A stretch of DNA of 22,677 nt from Lachnospiraceae bacterium. Lineage in GTDB: Bacteria; Bacillota_A; Clostridia; Lachnospirales; Lachnospiraceae. Positions within the stretch are counted from its first letter, which is position 1. Each line of letters starts with the position of its first letter. Under the pieces are notes generated by a model. It saw nothing but the letters and a program-made list of their open reading frames with translations. It did no database searches and was not told where the DNA came from. The stretch covers positions 1-22,677 of the forward strand of contig JAILPG010000134.1 of the NCBI GenBank assembly GCA_024699595.1, given 5' to 3'. Below, one piece after another: positions 8,122-16,030 of this stretch. A program made the translations under genes and the position numbers.

Positions 8122-9570
8122 TTACTGCGACTGTTGTTCTGTCGCTGCTGCCGTATTCTGATACATTCCGTACTTGGGCACGAGCGTGCTTATAACGCTC
8201 TGTACTATGTTGTCGATCTCACCGGGAACTGCACACATTACTGTGTACTCCACATATCTGTCCTCATAGATCTCTATATATCTGTCTATGGGCTGCTCCT
8301 TGCCGGAAGAGGTAACCTTGCCTCTTACCATATACACTATCTTGTTTCCTATCTGAAGCTTTGTCACCTCCGAAAGCTGCACATTATCATATGATGCCTT
8401 GAGCATTTCCTCATAAGCCGGGAAATAAGCATCAGGAAGCGTAGTTTCCTTTACGGTATCCACTATCATGAAGGCGCTGCTTGCAGCCACCAGATATATG
8501 CCGTCCTCCTGTTCGGAGATCGTCATCGCCTCGGGATATATCATGGACAGATCGTATCTTTCGCTGTTATAGATCCCAAAGCCCTGAGGTATGTCGCTCT
8601 CACTTACCGTCTGCGAAGAGATGGAATTCTGTTTGAGCGGTGCAAGCCTTGTAGAATAGATAAACAATAATGATCCAAGGATAACTGCCGCAAAGAGAAG
8701 TATACCCAGTACGATCAGAGAGATAACAAGGATCTTCTCCGACTTTTTCTTCTTGGCCCTTAAGGCCTCCTCCATATCCAGATATTCCTCGGCTATAGCC
8801 TCTTTATCCTTGCCTGCTGCCTTTAATATGGCTGCATTTTTATCTTTTTTGACCATGATATTTTTCTTCGGTTTTGTCACAAATACCTCCGCAGGCTCCT
8901 TATTCTCCGCCTGCCTGTTTTTTCTGCCTCTGCGTTTCTTCTCTTTTATTTCCGTATCCATATCATTAAGGATATCTTCAGCCGTAACTGTGTTAAGTCC
9001 GGTGTCCTCCGAAACATCCATAAGAAGAGCATCGTTTCCTGCACCGCCAAGGTCCGCATCAAACATTCCCGTACCTGCATCAGGCGCATCGGTTTTATAT
9101 ACATAGTCATTCTGTGAACCAGAGGTATAAACATCAGCACCGTCTTTCACGCCGGCATTACCGTTATTCCTGTCTCTGTTCTTCTGATCCCTGTTATACC
9201 GGTCCTTTTTATATGTCCTGTTTTTGGAACTATTATTCTCTCTGCTTCCTGAGCCGTCCCTGTTTCCGGATTTTTCTCTGTTTCCCGATCTCTCTTTATT
9301 ATTAGATGAACTGCCTCTGTATCCGGCATCAGACTTATTCCCCATACCTTCGTTTCCTCCGGGATTATCTCTGTTTGCATAGCTTCCCCTGCCTGCAGAC
9401 CTGTCCTTATTATCAGACCTGTCCTTATTATCAGATCTTGTGCGGGCACTGCCGGCATTTCCGCCTTTAACCTCATTATTAATCTCTATTTCCGTCTTCA
9501 GCGAACTGCCGCAGACTGCACAGAACTTCATGCCGTCTTCGATCCTTGCGCCGCATCCTGAACAAAACAT
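8122..9570 (-). CDS. Zinc-ribbon, single-pass membrane protein with long low-complexity linker
   Basis: A 482-aa protein with RBS GGGAGGAG. It opens with a small zinc ribbon (C3, C6, C17, C20). Residues about 40-140 are a Ser/Asn/Asp/Lys/Arg/Gly-rich segment with repeated RSDNKD and SGNR units, then an acidic stretch (about 165-205) and a basic one (about 208-280). One transmembrane helix lies at about 279-305 (ILVISLIVLGILLFAAVILGSLL). The C-terminal part (about 310-482) should be outside the cell and looks like a folded lipid- or substrate-facing domain (YDLSMIYPEAMTISEQEDGIYLV...). The basic side before the helix favours an inside N-terminus. It is the last gene of the operon starting with the sensor kinase at 13203, 29 bp after the acyltransferase. 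No specific function is known to me. Confidence 0.85.
   Translation of the reverse strand: MFCSGCGARIEDGMKFCAVCGSSLKTEIEINNEVKGGNAGSARTRSDNKDRSDNKDRSAGRGSYANRDNPGGNEGMGNKSDAGYRGSSSNNKERSGNREKSGNRDGSGSRENNSSKNRTYKKDRYNRDQKNRDRNNGNAGVKDGADVYTSGSQNDYVYKTDAPDAGTGMFDADLGGAGNDALLMDVSEDTGLNTVTAEDILNDMDTEIKEKKRRGRKNRQAENKEPAEVFVTKPKKNIMVKKDKNAAILKAAGKDKEAIAEEYLDMEEALRAKKKKSEKILVISLIVLGILLFAAVILGSLLFIYSTRLAPLKQNSISSQTVSESDIPQGFGIYNSERYDLSMIYPEAMTISEQEDGIYLVAASSAFMIVDTVKETTLPDAYFPAYEEMLKASYDNVQLSEVTKLQIGNKIVYMVRGKVTSSGKEQPIDRYIEIYEDRYVEYTVMCAVPGEIDNIVQSVISTLVPKYGMYQNTAAATEQQSQ
9397..9432. repeat. Two tandem 18-bp units coding RSDNKD
   Basis: AGACCTGTCCTTATTATC occurs twice without a gap (9397-9414 and 9415-9432) inside the linker of the zinc-ribbon protein. 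The unit length is a multiple of three, so copy-number change would keep the frame. Confidence 0.85.
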
Positions 9571-9599
9571 ACGGTTCTCCTCCCAAAAAACTGTTGACC

Positions 9600-10643
9600 T
9601 TACTTACGATATCTCTTTACGATCAATTTTACAATACCATTATATATATATCTGTACAGATTGGATGCAAGCACCGACAAAATGAAGTTGAGCGGTACAA
9701 AGGCAAAGAACAGCCAGAAGAACAGATTGGCGTTCTTATCAAGGTATCTGTAAGCGATCGAATATATGATAACATCAAATACTCCCGTAAAGATATATAT
9801 CTCAAAGGAAACCTGCGAGATGAACTTAAGTACCCCGCATATAACCTTATTTTCAATATTTATATCATAAAACAGCAGAAAGATACAGGCTCCGCATATG
9901 ACGACCGTAAGTGCGGGATATCCGTTATCAAATCTCCCCGGATAGGACGGATCAAAAAAGGCGCCCTTTGAGATCATGTACGATATTGTACCGTTTATTA
10001 GGGTCATAAGCGCTGCAATACATATAAGCAGGACCTTGTTGACCCTGATCTTTTCCTGGTTTTCCCTGACGTATACTCCCATAAAATAATACATCACCGG
10101 GTAGAGTGCCTGGAAAAAGCCCGGCACCACATAGGGAATGAGCGAAGGAACTGCGCATATGAACACAAGGCTTAAGATGAGGATGTGCTTTTCCTTATCC
10201 GTTTTAAGAGCCTTCCACAGTATGTTAAGGAACGGGATCAGCACCACAAGCCCTATGTACATTCCCACGTACCAGGCTAGTGAATAATCCGCGATCTTTT
10301 TTAGCGTATCCCTGAAATAATAGATCTTTCCGTAGAAATGATTGGATACGAATACCTTTATGACAGTGATCACAAGATAGGCTGTAAGGACCGGTATCAG
10401 GGATTTATAGTGCTCCTTTGATACCGTCTTATTGCTTTTAAAATATCCCGTTAACATCATATACATAGGCATTGCGCTTATGAAGAACCATCTTGCGCAT
10501 GTCATTATGTACATTTTATGACCCGCCATCGGTGTCTGGTAATACCCGACATTTAAGTAAAAATGTGCAGCCACGACGAAAAATGCCGCAAGAGCACGCA
10601 CTATATCCGGACCCGCAAGTCTCTTTTTTATATTTGCATCCAT
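9600..10643 (-). CDS. Membrane acyltransferase 3 (OafA-like)
   Basis: From ATG 10643 (GGGGAT eight bases upstream) the protein has 347 residues. An ATG at 10679 overlaps the upstream stop but has its GGAG only one base away, so it is less likely. The N-terminal pattern (GPDIVRALAAFFVVAAHFYLN, with Arg and the catalytic-type His eleven residues apart) and about ten hydrophobic segments identify the acyltransferase 3 family. These proteins transfer acetyl, succinyl or similar groups onto cell-surface polysaccharides, peptidoglycan or secondary metabolites; the acceptor is unknown. It follows the response regulator directly (22 bp) and precedes the zinc-ribbon protein, so this surface modification is probably under the same two-component control or at least cotranscribed. 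Confidence 0.88.
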   Translation of the reverse strand: MDANIKKRLAGPDIVRALAAFFVVAAHFYLNVGYYQTPMAGHKMYIMTCARWFFISAMPMYMMLTGYFKSNKTVSKEHYKSLIPVLTAYLVITVIKVFVSNHFYGKIYYFRDTLKKIADYSLAWYVGMYIGLVVLIPFLNILWKALKTDKEKHILILSLVFICAVPSLIPYVVPGFFQALYPVMYYFMGVYVRENQEKIRVNKVLLICIAALMTLINGTISYMISKGAFFDPSYPGRFDNGYPALTVVICGACIFLLFYDINIENKVICGVLKFISQVSFEIYIFTGVFDVIIYSIAYRYLDKNANLFFWLFFAFVPLNFILSVLASNLYRYIYNGIVKLIVKRYRK

Positions 10644-10665
10644 CTGTATATCCCCGTTGTCCGTT

Positions 10666-11394
10666 TTAGCTGTTAGCATACTCCGAATAGCTCATCCCGG
10701 TGTATTTCTTAAAGCATCTGCCAAAATAGTTGGGATCGGGTATCCCTACCTCGGCGGAGGCGCTGAACATCTTCATGTGCGTCTTTGCAAGCTCCATCGC
10801 TCTCTCCATCCTGCACTGCGTAAGGTATTCCACGAAATTCTTGCCGGTCTCCTGTTTGAACTTCCTGCTTAAATAGCTAGTGCTGAAGCCGAAATTCTGT
10901 GCAACGGATGTAAGATTTAATTTTGAATCGGTATAATTTGCATCAATGTATTTTTTGATCTGGTCAAAGGTCGAATCTCCCGCCTCATCCTGATAATCCT
11001 CATAGTCATCAGGCACTCTTTCATCAAGCTTTCCCCTGATTCGCTCAAGCATCTCCGTTACTTCGCTTCTCACAAAGGGCTTAAGCATATATTCAAATAC
11101 CGGAAGGCTTACGCATCTCCTTGCATATTCGAAATCATCAAAAGCCGTCATTATTATTATGAAAAGGCCCGGATATCTCTTTGTAACGACCTCCGTAAAC
11201 TCTATCCCGTTCATAAACGGCATGGAGATATCCACAAAGGCTATGTCGGGTCTTATGTCATCGATGATATTGATCGCCTCGATCCCGCTTGCGGCCTCTC
11301 CGACCACCTCCATATTAAGAGATCTCCAGTCTATCGAAGCCCTCAAAAGGCTCCTTGCCGATGTTTCGTCATCTATAAGCATTACTCTGTACAT
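10666..11394 (-). CDS. Short YesN-like response regulator (REC-AraC)
   Basis: A 242-aa protein. The receiver at 1-120 has D8/D9, phospho-acceptor D55 (IAFVDISMPFMNG) and the Lys in YMLKPF. An acidic linker (PDDYEDYQDEAGD) joins it to an AraC-type double HTH at about 141-242 (LTSVAQNFGFSTSYLSRKFKQETGKNFVEYL and the second motif NYFGRCFKKYTG). It lacks the 200-300 residue middle region of many YesN regulators, including the other one in this window. GAGG stands eight bases before the ATG, and only 3 bp separate it from the kinase stop, so the two are cotranscribed partners. Confidence 0.92.
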   Translation of the reverse strand: MYRVMLIDDETSARSLLRASIDWRSLNMEVVGEAASGIEAINIIDDIRPDIAFVDISMPFMNGIEFTEVVTKRYPGLFIIIMTAFDDFEYARRCVSLPVFEYMLKPFVRSEVTEMLERIRGKLDERVPDDYEDYQDEAGDSTFDQIKKYIDANYTDSKLNLTSVAQNFGFSTSYLSRKFKQETGKNFVEYLTQCRMERAMELAKTHMKMFSASAEVGIPDPNYFGRCFKKYTGMSYSEYANS

Positions 11395-11397
11395 ACT

Positions 11398-13203
11398 TTA
11401 GTCCTCGTAAGATAATCCTCCGCCTTCAGGTATCGTAAACGTCACCCTGGTATACTCTCCCTCTTCGCTTTCGATCGATACTATATCAGATCTGTTGCAG
11501 TAGATCCTTAGTCTTTCGATGGTGCCTCTTAATCCGAAGCCCGACGGAAGACCCGTATCCTCATTATGAGTCTCACTTAAGGCGGCCTCTGCCTTTTTTT
11601 CCGAAAGCAGCTTTTTGATCGCCTCCTCAGGCATTCCGATACCCGTATCATATACGGATAATACGATGTCATTTCCTTCCTTTTTTGTGATTATCCGTAT
11701 TATACCCTCTTCGCCCTTCGGACGGATACCGTGGTAGATACTGTTTTCCACAAGCGGCTGCAGTATGAGCTTGGGTATCTTTAAATCTTCCGTATCCTCT
11801 GCGATCTCATACTCATCCTTTATGATATCACCATATCTGAGTTTTTGAAGAGCCAGATAATCCTTTACGATACCGACCTCACGTTTGACCGGTATCTCCC
11901 TGTCTCCCTTGCTCAAGAAATTCCTGTAAAAGCTCCCGAGCGTCTCAAGGGCACCGTATACGTCCTGCGCACCGCTGTCAAGCGCCATAAAGCTTATGGT
12001 CTCAAGAGAATTATAGAGAAAATGCGGCTTTATCTGTTCCTGCAGCACTCTCATCTCCGCCTTCTGAACCGATTTTTCCTCTTCTATAAGCTTTTTAAAG
12101 AGGTCATTCAGATATTCGATCATGCTGTTATAGCTTTCCGCGAGCTTTCCTATCTCATTTTCCGGGGCGGCGACCTCCATTCTCTTCATCCATCCCGATT
12201 CCCTGGTCTCCTCCATGGCCTTGGTAAGACCCGATATCGGCTTGTTGATGTTGTTGCTCACATAACGGGTGGACATTATCATCGCAAACACAAAGGCAAG
12301 AAGCAGCACCAAAAGCAGCATTATGGTCTCTGTAGGTATCGCCGACACCTTCTCGGTATTTACGCATACGAGCACTATCGGGACATCCTCAAAAGCGTAG
12401 TATGAGATCATCTTTTTTTCGGAAGCGATCATTTTTTCAGTATGTATGATCTTTCCCTTATCTGCCTGAAAATCCACATATTCCTTAAGTCCCGCCCCGT
12501 CCATGTTTCCGGTAAGATACTCTCCGTCCTCGGAAAAAAAAGCCATGTCAAAAGCCTGGTTTCTTGAGACCTTATTAAGCATGTTTATGGAGATGTTCAT
12601 GAGAAGTACCCCGGAAAGCTTCTGGGTATATATATCATAAATGGATCTTCCTATGGTGATTATGGGCATCCCGTTCGATCGAAAGATCGCCTCGTCGGCG
12701 TTAAGGGATATCACCGCGCCCCCTCGCTTTCCCATGATATGGGATTTCCAGAGCGTGGTATTCATAAGCGGCATGTCTATGTCATAATTACCTTTTCCCG
12801 TCTTCATGTATTCCCCGTCGTTTCTGAATATGAAAACGGAATCCACATCATTGCAGACATTCAGTATATCCATGACACCGTAGATCGTGTCATTTACAAG
12901 ACCGGAATTGACCTCGGGGGCCTTTAGAAAATCGGCCACGGCCTCATTTAGCATAATAAGCCTTGTGATATCCTTGTAGTTGCCCATACTGGCATTGATG
13001 CTGTCCACGGAGGATACTATCAGGGCCTCAGACTCCCTCATTGCGTACTCTCTTCTCGATCTTTTGGAGATCACGAGCATTACAATGATAAAGGTTACGC
13101 CTATGAACAGTATCTCAAACAGGATAACCCTTGAAAGACCTCTTGCAAGGGTGTTCTTATCCCAGAATTCACTTCTTTCGTGATCTTTTGATCCGGAAAA
13201 CAT
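11398..13203 (-). CDS. YesM-type sensor histidine kinase with extracellular sensor
   Basis: A 601-aa protein starting at an ATG with GGAGAGG upstream. TM1 is at about 25-46, an extracellular dCache-like sensor follows to about 290, and TM2 is at about 293-311. A HAMP domain (NNINKPISGLTKAMEE...) and coiled segment lead to the phosphorylation box EQIKPHFLYNSLETISFMAL with H394. The HATPase carries the N-box LVENSIYHGI and the G-boxes DTGIGMP and SGFGLRGT. It is a membrane sensor of the LytS/YesM family that phosphorylates the regulator encoded 3 bp downstream. The ligand is not predictable. Its promoter faces away from that of the hybrid kinase, and the operon continues through an acyltransferase and a zinc-ribbon membrane protein. 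Confidence 0.92.
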   Translation of the reverse strand: MFSGSKDHERSEFWDKNTLARGLSRVILFEILFIGVTFIIVMLVISKRSRREYAMRESEALIVSSVDSINASMGNYKDITRLIMLNEAVADFLKAPEVNSGLVNDTIYGVMDILNVCNDVDSVFIFRNDGEYMKTGKGNYDIDMPLMNTTLWKSHIMGKRGGAVISLNADEAIFRSNGMPIITIGRSIYDIYTQKLSGVLLMNISINMLNKVSRNQAFDMAFFSEDGEYLTGNMDGAGLKEYVDFQADKGKIIHTEKMIASEKKMISYYAFEDVPIVLVCVNTEKVSAIPTETIMLLLVLLLAFVFAMIMSTRYVSNNINKPISGLTKAMEETRESGWMKRMEVAAPENEIGKLAESYNSMIEYLNDLFKKLIEEEKSVQKAEMRVLQEQIKPHFLYNSLETISFMALDSGAQDVYGALETLGSFYRNFLSKGDREIPVKREVGIVKDYLALQKLRYGDIIKDEYEIAEDTEDLKIPKLILQPLVENSIYHGIRPKGEEGIIRIITKKEGNDIVLSVYDTGIGMPEEAIKKLLSEKKAEAALSETHNEDTGLPSGFGLRGTIERLRIYCNRSDIVSIESEEGEYTRVTFTIPEGGGLSYED

Positions 13204-13263
13204 TCAAAGCCTCTCCTGCACCGTTTTTCCCGGTAAAATAATCTGCATCGCTTAAAAGCCCGC

Positions 13264-13287
13264 ATGCGGCATATCCCTTTGCCGCAT
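13264..13287 (-). other. Stem-loop at the predicted 5' end of the sensor-kinase mRNA
   Basis: ATGCGGC (13264-13270) pairs with GCCGCAT (13281-13287) across a 10-nt loop. It begins where a transcript from the -10 at 13294-13299 would start, so it could protect the 5' end or affect early elongation. Confidence 0.45.
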
Positions 13288-13293
13288 ACAGTA

Positions 13294-13323
13294 AGTATAC
13301 CTTATAGGAAGCTGCCTAAGCAA
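13294..13323 (-). promoter_or_regulatory. Promoter of the sensor kinase-regulator-acyltransferase operon
   Basis: On the minus strand TTGCTT (13318-13323), an 18-bp spacer and TATACT (13294-13299). Transcription would start near 13287, giving a leader of about 85 nt. Confidence 0.55.
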
Positions 13324-13344
13324 CCTGCTATAGAACCCTCCATG

Positions 13345-13373
13345 TTGTAAAAACGCATAAAACACGGTATAAT
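13345..13373 (+). promoter_or_regulatory. Promoter of the hybrid sensor kinase
   Basis: TTGTAA (13345-13350), a 17-bp spacer and a perfect TATAAT (13368-13373), about 65 bp before the ATG at 13439. It is divergent from the operon promoter at 13294-13323, and the two do not overlap. Confidence 0.7.
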
Positions 13374-13438
13374 TCAGGAAAAATACAGTTTTGCGGCAGT
13401 AGGAAAAAGCTTTTGCCGTTTGCCATAAAGGAGTTCAG

Positions 13439-15829
13439 ATGGGCTTGAAAGACCGGGAGACCGAAAACAATCGCGAACAGAAGATCAGGCAGAAGAAGAA
13501 AAACAGTATGCTGGCTCCGTTCATACTGGTATTTATCTTTTTCGTGGTAATGGTATTTTATACCTCAAGGCTAATATATAACGTTGCTGTCCTTAACTCA
13601 AACTCCATGATAGAGGACAGGATGATGAACGTCTCAGCCCTTATAGAAAACCATTTAAACACTGCCGAGAACGTACTTCAGATCACCGCCGATTCCGTTC
13701 ACCACATGCTCATAAGCGGCAGCACTCCCGCCAGGATACACGAATTTCTTGTGGAGGAGACCAATAATGTTTCCGAACAGTTCAGTGAGAACTTTAACGG
13801 TCTCTACGGATTTATCATGAGCAAATACATGGACGGCCTTAACTGGCAACCCCCCGAGGATTATGATCCAAAGAGCCGTGACTGGTACATAACCGCTCAG
13901 GAACACGGCGGCGAGGTCGCCCTGGTACCGCCCTATATAGATGCACAAACCGGTGACCTGATCATATCCGTCTGCAGGATGCTTCCCGACAAGCAGAACA
14001 TCATATCCCTTGACGTATACTTAAACGGCATACAGGAGATGATGCAGGAGCTTACCGTCAACGACAAGGGCTACGGTTTTGTGGTAGACGGCACGGGCCT
14101 TATAGTAGCACACCGGGATGAGAGCAAAAAAGGCACCAACTTAAATGATACCGAAGGCGGCGCCGAGTTCTTAAACGCCATAAAGGATATAGGATCCGGA
14201 AACTTCAAAAACAATTACGGCGGCGAGAAAAACACCGTCTTTGTAAACAGCATAATGAACGACTGGTACGTCGTAATGGTGGTAAGCAATCACGAGCTCT
14301 ACGGTGATGTAAGGAGGCAGCTTGCCGTCAATATCTTCATCTGCACCGTTGTATTTATCATGATCTCGGGCTTCTATTTCGTGGGACACAGAAATGAGCA
14401 GAATTACACAAAGAGCATCGAGGCAATGAAGCTTGAGGAACAGAAAGCCCAGTATGAAAGAAAGGTCTTAGAGCTTGAAAAAGATGCCGCAAATGCATCC
14501 AACAAGGCAAAGAGCGATTTCCTGGCAAACATGTCGCATGAGATACGTACGCCCATGAATGCCATAATCGGCATGGACGAGATGATACTCAGGACTTCGC
14601 CTGCCGATCCCATAAAAAAGTACGCCCTCGATATTCAGAGTGCAGGAAAAACACTGCTTTCGATAATCAACGACATACTTGATTTTTCCAAGATCGAGTC
14701 GGGTAAAATGGAACTCATACCGGTCGAATACGGCTTTTCCTCTGTCATGAACGATGTCGTCAACATGACGATGAAAAAAGCCCAGGATAAGGGTCTTGAA
14801 TACATGCTCAAGGTATCCGAGGACATCCCTTCCGTCCTTTTTGGTGATGAGATCAGAGTCCGTCAGATCATGTTAAACCTCATTAACAACGCCATCAAAT
14901 ATACCCATGAAGGCAGCGTTTTCATCGACGTTTCGTATGATAACGTATCAAACATGCTTAAGCTTGTGGTAACCGATACCGGAATAGGGATAAAAAACGA
15001 GGATCTCGGAAAGCTTTTTGGTTCCTTCCAGAGGCTTGAGGAAGACAAGAACAGAAACATCGAAGGAACAGGCCTTGGCCTTAATATCACAAGGCGCCTT
15101 GTAAACATGATGGACGGAAACATTGATGTTACAAGCGTATACGGTGAGGGAACCACTTTTGACGTACAGATTAAGCAGGCTGTTATCGATCCGACTCCGG
15201 TCGGCGACTTTGTACAGAACCTTAAGAGGACACAGAAGCACACCGATGAATACGCACCTTCACTTATCGCACCCGATGCGAAGGTTCTGATCGTTGATGA
15301 CAATGATATGAATCTTGAGGTCATAAGCTCACTGCTCGAAGGAACAAAGATACAGATAACGACCGCCGAATCAGGCTCCGAATGTCTGAATATCCTTAAG
15401 GAAAAATCCTTTGACCTTGTATTCCTCGATCAGATGATGCCTGGAATGTCAGGCGTACAGACCCTTTCTGAGATCAAAAAACAGGATCTCTGTAATAATA
15501 TCCCGATAATAGCCCTTACCGCCGATGCTATCGTTGGTGCAAGGGACAATTACTTAAAAGAGGGCTTTACGGACTATTTAAGCAAGCCCGTAATGTATGA
15601 TGAGCTCGAAGCCGTCCTGCTTAAGTATCTGGATCCTTCGCTTATAAGGACAGACTTTGAAGAGGAAAAGAAAAAAGAGCCTGAAAAGGATGAAAACAAG
15701 CCTCTGGTAATAGCCATAAGCGATTCGTCCGATAAGCTTAAAAAGATCAAATCCCTGCTTTCGGACAGCTGCAAGGGAGTATTTGTAAAGGATACGGAAA
15801 GCGCCAGGAAATACTTGGATAAGCACTAG
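13439..15829 (+). CDS. Hybrid sensor histidine kinase: dCache, HisKA, HATPase, receiver
   Basis: A 796-aa protein with AAGGAG before the ATG. TM1 is at about 25-48 and an extracellular dCache_1 sensor fills about 50-295. TM2 lies at about 296-316, followed by a coiled coil (about 325-355), HisKA with H367 ([15 protein letters not shown]), HATPase with [24 protein letters not shown] and GTGLGLNI, and a receiver (about 620-735) with D664 ([11 protein letters not shown]) and the conserved Lys in YLSKPV. In the sensor, Y142, R147, W149, Y150, Y166, D168 and D192 match the spacing of the amino-acid-binding motif of dCache_1 domains, so an amino acid is the predicted signal. After the receiver, about 45 residues ([17 protein letters not shown]...) resemble the first half of another receiver and then stop. 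The stop codon lies in a 30-bp palindrome. No separate output gene is adjacent. Confidence 0.93.
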   Translation: MGLKDRETENNREQKIRQKKKNSMLAPFILVFIFFVVMVFYTSRLIYNVAVLNSNSMIEDRMMNVSALIENHLNTAENVLQITADSVHHMLISGSTPARIHEFLVEETNNVSEQFSENFNGLYGFIMSKYMDGLNWQPPEDYDPKSRDWYITAQEHGGEVALVPPYIDAQTGDLIISVCRMLPDKQNIISLDVYLNGIQEMMQELTVNDKGYGFVVDGTGLIVAHRDESKKGTNLNDTEGGAEFLNAIKDIGSGNFKNNYGGEKNTVFVNSIMNDWYVVMVVSNHELYGDVRRQLAVNIFICTVVFIMISGFYFVGHRNEQNYTKSIEAMKLEEQKAQYERKVLELEKDAANASNKAKSDFLANMSHEIRTPMNAIIGMDEMILRTSPADPIKKYALDIQSAGKTLLSIINDILDFSKIESGKMELIPVEYGFSSVMNDVVNMTMKKAQDKGLEYMLKVSEDIPSVLFGDEIRVRQIMLNLINNAIKYTHEGSVFIDVSYDNVSNMLKLVVTDTGIGIKNEDLGKLFGSFQRLEEDKNRNIEGTGLGLNITRRLVNMMDGNIDVTSVYGEGTTFDVQIKQAVIDPTPVGDFVQNLKRTQKHTDEYAPSLIAPDAKVLIVDDNDMNLEVISSLLEGTKIQITTAESGSECLNILKEKSFDLVFLDQMMPGMSGVQTLSEIKKQDLCNNIPIIALTADAIVGARDNYLKEGFTDYLSKPVMYDELEAVLLKYLDPSLIRTDFEEEKKKEPEKDENKPLVIAISDSSDKLKKIKSLLSDSCKGVFVKDTESARKYLDKH

Positions 15830-15842
15830 TGCTTATCCAAGT
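15813..15842. repeat. Perfect 30-bp palindrome containing the stop codon of the hybrid kinase
   Basis: The half-site ACTTGGATAAGCACT is followed directly by its exact reverse complement, with the centre in ACTAGT. The last codons (YLDKH) and the TAG lie inside it. No T-tract follows. It begins a run of stem-loops extending to 15986. Confidence 0.9.
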
Positions 15843-15856
15843 GCCTCCGGCGGGAT

Positions 15857-15928
15857 GCGCAGAAATTCTCAGAGGAAAGCGCATACGCGCTGCGAATTTC
15901 GCGCGGAAACGCTTCTTTAAGCGTTTCC
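15857..15928. repeat. Nested and adjacent stem-loops downstream of the hybrid kinase
   Basis: GCGC and GAAATTC (15857-15868) pair with GAATTTC and GCGC (15894-15904), enclosing an inner AGCGC/GCGCT hairpin (15878-15891). A separate perfect 10-bp stem GGAAACGCTT/AAGCGTTTCC with a CTTT loop follows directly (15905-15928). None has a T-tract. No credible gene was seen between 15830 and 16030, and the arrangement looks like a REP/MITE-type intergenic element or a structured 3' UTR. Confidence 0.7.
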
Positions 15929-15948
15929 ATATAAAAACACTAATTTTC

Positions 15949-15986
15949 AGACAAAGAGCCGGCAGATTTCTGCCGACTCTTTGTCT
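15949..15986. terminator. Bidirectional terminator between hybrid kinase and sugar permease operon
   Basis: AGACAAAGAG (15949-15958) pairs with CTCTTTGTCT (15977-15986). Inside, after one mismatch, CGGCAGA pairs with TCTGCCG around a TT loop. T-rich sequence lies on both sides (TTTCAT on plus; AAAATTAGTGTTTTT on minus), so it can end both convergent transcripts. Confidence 0.8.
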
Positions 15987-16030
15987 TTCATCATACATTA
16001 TCGATGAACATATTTATTTCTTTGATGGCA

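Noticed and set aside
11845..12405. 186-codon plus-strand open frame
   Set aside because: Antisense to the conserved HAMP and kinase core of the YesM-like protein; the His/Arg-rich product has no recognisable domain.
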